Shown one piece after another: positions 6,387 to 11,614 of a DNA stretch of 11,614 nucleotides (position 1 is the first letter of the stretch; the number at the start of each line of letters is the position of its first letter). A program made the translations under genes and the position numbers. The stretch spans positions 1 to 11,614 of the forward strand of contig JAHCKF010000070.1 in assembly GCA_026125925.1 (NCBI GenBank), given 5' to 3'. The stretch is from Pseudolabrys sp. (GTDB taxonomy: Bacteria; Pseudomonadota; Alphaproteobacteria; Rhizobiales; Xanthobacteraceae). The notes under the pieces were generated by a model that was given only the letters and a program-made list of their open reading frames with translations, did no database searches and was not told where the DNA came from.

Positions 6387-6959
6387 TTACAACTCGCCGG
6401 GCGTTGCCCACTGCGGCACGTGGGCCGCGAGTTTGTCGAGCAGACTTTCGAACGTCCGGCGTTCCGCCGCCGTGAGGCACGTGAGCATCGCGTGCTCGCG
6501 CTCACGCAGCGCCGGGATGTATTTCGCGTAAAGCTCCCGGCCGGCCGCCGTGATGTAGAGCAGTTGACGCCGATTGTCGGCGGGATCGGTCTCGCGCCGC
6601 AGTAACTTCTTCCTCTCCAGTGCGATGATGCCCCGGCTGATATTGGCCTTGAGGTGGCCCGAAAACTCGCAAATGTCACTCGCGGTTACGCCCTCGCGGA
6701 AATTCAGGAAGATCAACGTCACGATCTCCGGCCGCGTGATCCCGTACTGCATTTCGATCCGGCGAAACGACGGCTCGCGGTAGAAATTCAGGATGTAACC
6801 GATCTTGTAGGCGATCTTGATCTCGGTACCGCCGAGTACGGCGCCGACTTTGCCGGTCGGCGGCGCCGCTGCCGTCGGCACGGCCCGCGCCCCGGCGACG
6901 TCAGATTGTCTTATTTGTGACTTTTTCGGTCTCATATGTGACTTATTGCTTGTTCGCAT
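6387..6959 (-). CDS. MarR-family transcriptional regulator
   Basis: A 190-residue winged-helix regulator. After a basic and then Ala/Pro-rich N-terminal extension (1-44), the dimerisation and DNA-binding core runs from about 47. The helix-turn-helix is around GVTASDICEFSGHLKANISRGIIALERKKLL, and the wing RRETDPADNRRQLLYIT has the D..D.RR pattern of MarR proteins. The C-terminal helices (AERRTFESLLDKLAAHV) complete the dimer arm. The ATG at 6959 is supported by GAGGG 4-5 bases upstream (complement of 6964-6969). ATG 6935 has no ribosome binding site. MarR proteins usually respond to small phenolic or hydrophobic molecules. It is divergent from the esterase/binding-protein pair and convergent with the exported hydrolase, so control of either side is plausible. 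The ligand is unknown. Confidence 0.9.
   Translation of the reverse strand: MRTSNKSHMRPKKSQIRQSDVAGARAVPTAAAPPTGKVGAVLGGTEIKIAYKIGYILNFYREPSFRRIEMQYGITRPEIVTLIFLNFREGVTASDICEFSGHLKANISRGIIALERKKLLRRETDPADNRRQLLYITAAGRELYAKYIPALREREHAMLTCLTAAERRTFESLLDKLAAHVPQWATPGEL
6906..6947. repeat. Diverged 21-base tandem duplication at the marR 5' end, forming TGTGACTT direct repeats
   Basis: Units 6906-6926 and 6927-6947 match at 16 of 21 bases. On the minus strand they encode NKSHMRP and KKSQIRQ near the MarR N-terminus. On the plus strand each contains T[TA]TGTGACTT[TA]TT (6914-6926 and 6935-6947), matching at 11 of 13 bases and exactly 21 bp apart, two helical turns. The second copy ends 2 bases before the probable -35 of the esterase operon, a usual place for an activator or regulator site. 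A related TTTGTGAA occurs on the minus strand at 7003-7010. Confidence 0.55.
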
Positions 6960-6978
6960 CCCGCCCTCAGCCTATCAT
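6950..6978 (+). promoter_or_regulatory. Probable promoter of the esterase/binding-protein operon
   Basis: TTGTTC (6950-6955), a 17-base spacer, then TATCAT (6973-6978), which matches TATAAT in five of six bases. The expected start near 6985 leaves a leader of about 55 bases. The -35 lies inside the first codons of the divergent marR gene, so the two transcription units overlap at their 5' ends and a regulator bound here could control both. Confidence 0.5.
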
Positions 6979-7039
6979 TCCGTCCGACGCGTCTACTGGA
7001 AATTCACAAACAGATCGGCGCGAGCGATGGGAGGAGTTC

Positions 7040-7984
7040 ATGGGCGCCGTCCCGGCCCCGCGACATTTGGTGCGTCCATCATCAAAGAACCTCCCGGCCG
7101 CATTCTATTCCGGAACGCAAGATCATCCGATCTTCGTTGATCATCTGCCGTCGGTCAGCGCAACCGGAAAGCCGCCCGTCGTCATGGTGCACGGTGGCTT
7201 CCACAACGGCAGTTACTTTCTGTCGACGCCCGACCTGCGCCCCGGCTGGGCGCCGCGATTCGCCGCCGCCGGCCATACAGTCTACGTCCCGGACTGGCCC
7301 GGCCATGGTCGTTCACCGATGGGCCCCGACTTCGCGAGGCTCGGCACCGCCGACGTCATGGCCTCCCTCGTCGCCCTTCTGGAGCAGATCGGCCCGGCCA
7401 TCCTTCTCGTGCACTCGGCGAGCGGCCCGATCGCCTGGCGTATCGCCGAACAACGACCGGAGTTGGTCGCCGCCATCGTCGGCATTGCGCCCGGCCCGCC
7501 GGCCAATCTCCTTCCGAACCTGCCGGATGACCGCGCCGCGATCGAAGCCTTGCGCAACGACAGCAGCGCCGGCTGGCCGATCTATGCGCCCGAAGGCGTC
7601 CCGGTCTGGCTGACGGCTGAAGCCGCCACCGCATACTGGACTGCGACGCCGCGTTTTCCGGCGAACGCCGTCGCGGATTATCTGCGGTCGATCGGACCCG
7701 AAAGTCCGCGCATCCTCAATGAACGGTTCAATATCGGCGGACGCGGTCTCAGCATCGAAAACCCTGCCGACGTGGCGGCGATCGATGTCCTCATCGTGAC
7801 CGGCGATTGCGATCCGAGGCATCCCCGCGCGCTTGACGAAGACACCGCCCGCTATCTCGGCGCCGATTTCGTCTGGCTGCCGGACCGCGGGATCAGCGGG
7901 AATGGACACTTGATGATGATCGAGGACAACAGCGACAGCATTGCCGCCCTGATCCTGACTTGGCTCGAAGCGCGTAATTATTGA
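7040..7984 (+). CDS. Alpha/beta hydrolase, esterase-713-like
   Basis: A 314-residue serine hydrolase without a signal peptide. The conserved opening HGGFHNGSYFLSTPDLRPGWA (51-71) followed by DWPGHGRSP (85-93) is the pattern I associate with the Alcaligenes esterase 713 group. The nucleophile is Ser126 in VHSASG (124-129), the acid is Asp256 or Asp258 in VTGDCDPRH, and the general base is His290 in GNGHLMMIEDN. Family members are esterases of uncertain natural substrate. The ATG at 7040 is chosen because a strong GGGAGGAG lies 3 bases upstream (7029-7036). Longer in-frame starts back to 6917 would run through the marR 5' end and its promoter, and add sequence with no domain. The binding-protein gene follows after 48 bases on the same strand, so the two are probably cotranscribed. 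Confidence 0.87.
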   Translation: MGAVPAPRHLVRPSSKNLPAAFYSGTQDHPIFVDHLPSVSATGKPPVVMVHGGFHNGSYFLSTPDLRPGWAPRFAAAGHTVYVPDWPGHGRSPMGPDFARLGTADVMASLVALLEQIGPAILLVHSASGPIAWRIAEQRPELVAAIVGIAPGPPANLLPNLPDDRAAIEALRNDSSAGWPIYAPEGVPVWLTAEAATAYWTATPRFPANAVADYLRSIGPESPRILNERFNIGGRGLSIENPADVAAIDVLIVTGDCDPRHPRALDEDTARYLGADFVWLPDRGISGNGHLMMIEDNSDSIAALILTWLEARNY

Positions 7985-8032
7985 ACGTAACAAGCGCCGT
8001 GGACGAGGTGGCGCGATCGGAGGAGACCGGAC

Positions 8033-9238
8033 ATGAAACTCAGCCTTCTCGGTGGCGCCCTCGTGGCAGCCTTGGTGCCGTTGGTGGCCCACGCTCAAGT
8101 GAGCGGCGATGTCGTCAAGATCGGCGTCCTGACAGATCTTGCCGGCGTCACTGCCGACATCACTGGTAAAGGTTCAGTCGTCGCCGCCGAAATGGCGGTG
8201 AGCGAGGTCGGCGGCAAAGTGCTCGGCAAGCCGATCCAGGTGATCTCGGCCGACCATCAGCACAAGCCGGATGTCGGCAGCGCCATTGCCCGCCGCTGGT
8301 TCGACGTTGAGGGCGTCGACGTCGTCGCCGACGTGCCGAACTCCGGCGTCGCGCTCGCCATCCAGAACATCGCGCGGGAGAAGAAGCGTATCGTCCTCTA
8401 CTCGGGCGCCGGCACCACGGCACTGACCAACGAGCAATGCTCGCCCTATGGCTTCCACTGGACCTACGACACGTACGCGGTTTCGCACGGTACGGCCTCC
8501 GCGGTGGTCAAGGCCGGTGGAGACTCCTGGTTCATTCTCGCTTCGGACTACGCCTTCGGCCACCAATTGCAGGCCGATGCCGCCAAGGTCATCACGGCCG
8601 CCGGCGGCAAGGTGGTGGGAGCCGTGCGCCACCCGCTCAACACGCCGGACTTTTCATCGTATCTGGTGAGCGCGCAGGCGTCCGGCGCCAAGGTGATCGG
8701 CATCGCCAATGCCGGCAACGACACCATCAATACCATGAAACAGGCCGGCGAATTCGGCCTGGTGCAGAATGGCCAAAGCCTCGCCGCCCTCATCCTGTTC
8801 CTGCAGGACGTGCACGCGCTCGGACTCAAAGCCGCGCAAGGCACCTACCTGACCACCGCCTCGTATTGGGATTTGAACGACGCGACGCGCGCCTGGTCGA
8901 AGGAGTTCATGGCCAAGACCGGCATGATGCCGTCAATGCTGCATGCCGGCGTCTACGGGGCCGTCCGCCATTATCTCAAAGCCATCGCCAAAGCCGGTAC
9001 CGACGACGCAGATAAGGTCGCCGCGGCAATGCACGAAATCCCGATCGAAGACGTGTTCTCGACGGACGCCAAAATGCGCGAAGACAATCGCGTCACGCGG
9101 ACGATGTACCTTGCCCAGGTGAAGGGTCCCGCCGAATCCAAATATGGGTGGGACTATTTCAAGATCGTGCGCACGATCCCCGCCGAGGAAACAGTATGGC
9201 CGTTGTCCGAGAGCAAGTGTCCGCTGGTCAAGAAGTAA
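8033..9238 (+). CDS. ABC transporter periplasmic binding protein, branched-chain amino acid (LivK-like) type
   Basis: A 401-residue protein. The signal peptide is residues 1-21 (MKLSLLGGALVAALVPLVAHA, cut before Gln22), followed by the usual first strand VKIGVLTDLAGVTADITGKG (28-47) of the type I periplasmic binding fold (Peripla_BP_6). Further landmarks are the VLGKPIQVISADHQ segment, LYSGAGTTALTNEQC (122-136), SWFILASDYAFGHQLQ (165-180), and TPDFSSYL (204-211). Cys136 and Cys396 could form a disulfide. Such proteins bind amino acids, but in soil alphaproteobacteria many bind aromatic acids, amides or other organics, so ligand identity is open. GGAGGAG at 8019-8025, 7 bases before the ATG, fixes the start. 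No permease (LivH/M) or ATPase (LivG/F) genes lie next to it, so it must use components encoded elsewhere or act as a sensor. Confidence 0.93.
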   Translation: MKLSLLGGALVAALVPLVAHAQVSGDVVKIGVLTDLAGVTADITGKGSVVAAEMAVSEVGGKVLGKPIQVISADHQHKPDVGSAIARRWFDVEGVDVVADVPNSGVALAIQNIAREKKRIVLYSGAGTTALTNEQCSPYGFHWTYDTYAVSHGTASAVVKAGGDSWFILASDYAFGHQLQADAAKVITAAGGKVVGAVRHPLNTPDFSSYLVSAQASGAKVIGIANAGNDTINTMKQAGEFGLVQNGQSLAALILFLQDVHALGLKAAQGTYLTTASYWDLNDATRAWSKEFMAKTGMMPSMLHAGVYGAVRHYLKAIAKAGTDDADKVAAAMHEIPIEDVFSTDAKMREDNRVTRTMYLAQVKGPAESKYGWDYFKIVRTIPAEETVWPLSESKCPLVKK

Positions 9239-9240
9239 AG

Positions 9241-9263
9241 CTCGCGTCCCACCGGGACGCGAG
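9241..9263. terminator. Bidirectional intrinsic terminator between the binding-protein gene and guaB
   Basis: CTCGCGTCCC (9241-9250) and GGGACGCGAG (9254-9263) form a perfect 10-bp stem with a 3-base loop, filling the 27-base gap between two convergent stop codons. On the guaB side the stem is followed by CTTTACTTCTT, a fair U-rich tail. On the plus strand it is followed by GATTACCCCCC, with no U-run, so termination in that direction may be weaker. Confidence 0.75.
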
Positions 9264-9265
9264 GA

Positions 9266-10987
<1,722 letters not shown>

Positions 10988-11078
10988 TCACGGTTCTGGG
11001 ACCTTCCTTCGCCGTGCCTTTGCGGTTGACCCAACCCGGAGGGCGCTGTCTTCTGACCTTCCGCCGGATTCCCTCCTC

Positions 11079-11614
11079 ATGCGCCGAGACCGCCTCGTCC
11101 CGCTGATCATCGCGGTCGCCCTGTTCATGGAGAACATGGACTCGACGGTGATCGCCACCTCGCTGCCGGCGATCGCCAAGGATATCGGCACCAACCCGCT
11201 GGCTTTGAAACTCGCGGTCACCTCGTACCTTTTGTCGCTCGCGGTGTTCATCCCGGCCTCGGGCTGGACCGCCGACCGCTTCGGCGCCCGCACCGTGTTC
11301 CGCGCCGCCATCGCCGTCTTCATGGTCGGCTCGATCGGCTGCGCGCTGTCGTCATCGCTCACCGATTTCGTGTTCGCGCGCATCCTGCAAGGCATGGGCG
11401 GCGCGATGATGAGCCCGGTCGGCCGCATGGTGCTGGTGCGCACCATCTCCAAGCGCGAACTGGTCAGCGCCATGGCCTGGGTGACGACGCCGGCGCTGAT
11501 CGGCCCGGTGATCGGGCCGCCGGTCGGCGGCTTCATCACCACCTATGCGAGCTGGCACTGGATCTTCCTCATCAACATTCCGATCGGTCTCGTCGGTATC
11601 GTGCTGACGACGCG
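11079..11614 (+). CDS. MFS drug-exporter-like transporter, DHA2 (EmrB/QacA) type, runs off the right edge
   Basis: The 178 residues present cover about the first five membrane helices of a 14-helix proton-driven exporter in the inner membrane. Helix 1 ends FMENMDSTVIATSLPAIA, with Asp21 in the DHA2 motif D-x-T-V-I. Motif A is GWTADRFGAR (62-71) in the loop between helices 2 and 3, motif B is RILQGMGGAMMSP (101-113), and the antiporter motif C is GPVIGPPVGG (142-151). The WHWIFLINIPIG segment (159-170) is also typical. The start at ATG 11079 matches family length, but no clear Shine-Dalgarno precedes it; ATGs at residues 17 and 20 would cut into helix 1. Substrate unknown. Divergent from guaB with no obvious functional link. 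Confidence 0.92.
   Translation, partial: MRRDRLVPLIIAVALFMENMDSTVIATSLPAIAKDIGTNPLALKLAVTSYLLSLAVFIPASGWTADRFGARTVFRAAIAVFMVGSIGCALSSSLTDFVFARILQGMGGAMMSPVGRMVLVRTISKRELVSAMAWVTTPALIGPVIGPPVGGFITTYASWHWIFLINIPIGLVGIVLTT

Noticed and set aside
6916..7010. CRP/FNR-type site built from TGTGA (6916, 6937) and TCACA (7004-7008)
   Set aside because: The half-sites are not in the TGTGA-N6-TCACA spacing; only direct repeats of TGTGACTT are present, so no classical CRP site is called.

Overview
The window is GC-rich and gene-dense, with short intergenic gaps and frequent ATGA start/stop overlaps. Gene content and protein sequence point to an alphaproteobacterium of the order Hyphomicrobiales, probably a Bradyrhizobium/Rhodopseudomonas/Pseudolabrys-like lineage. 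That placement rests on my recollection of protein families and was not searched. No tRNA, rRNA, CRISPR array or insertion sequence was seen.

Right end, 9266 to the edge: guaB (IMP dehydrogenase, minus strand) is divergent from a DHA2-type MFS exporter that runs off the window. The 316-base gap between them carries a likely guaB promoter wrapped in two clear palindromes. Left end: the 5' part of guaA (GMP synthase, minus strand) runs off the window. The window therefore holds both committed steps of GMP synthesis (IMP to XMP to GMP), separated by about 8.6 kb of other genes.

Middle right, 5286-9263: a small catabolic or transport-like locus. It has an exported alpha/beta hydrolase with an Asp nucleophile (plus strand), a MarR-family regulator (minus strand, tail to tail with the first hydrolase), and, divergent from the regulator, an esterase-713-like Ser hydrolase followed by a branched-chain-amino-acid-type periplasmic binding protein with no permease or ATPase genes beside it. 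A good -10 box and two 21-bp-spaced direct repeats lie at the divergent control region. A perfect hairpin separates this locus from guaB.

Middle left, 798-5285 (all minus strand): a MAPEG-family membrane protein is translationally coupled to rsmB (16S rRNA m5C methyltransferase). Next comes a membrane-anchored Lys/Ala/Glu/Pro-rich protein of unknown function. Then follows a compact four-gene unit: an ArsR-type repressor, an AHSA1/SRPBCC protein (ATGA overlap), a 69-residue two-helix membrane protein with a TTG start, and a DUF1801 protein. This unit has its own promoter region with two matching dyad operators.

Most of the window is recognisable household and accessory metabolism. The least explained parts are the MarR/hydrolase/orphan binding protein locus, the palindromes at the guaB promoter, and the ArsR operator pair. 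I saw no clear evidence of a wholly new biological system.
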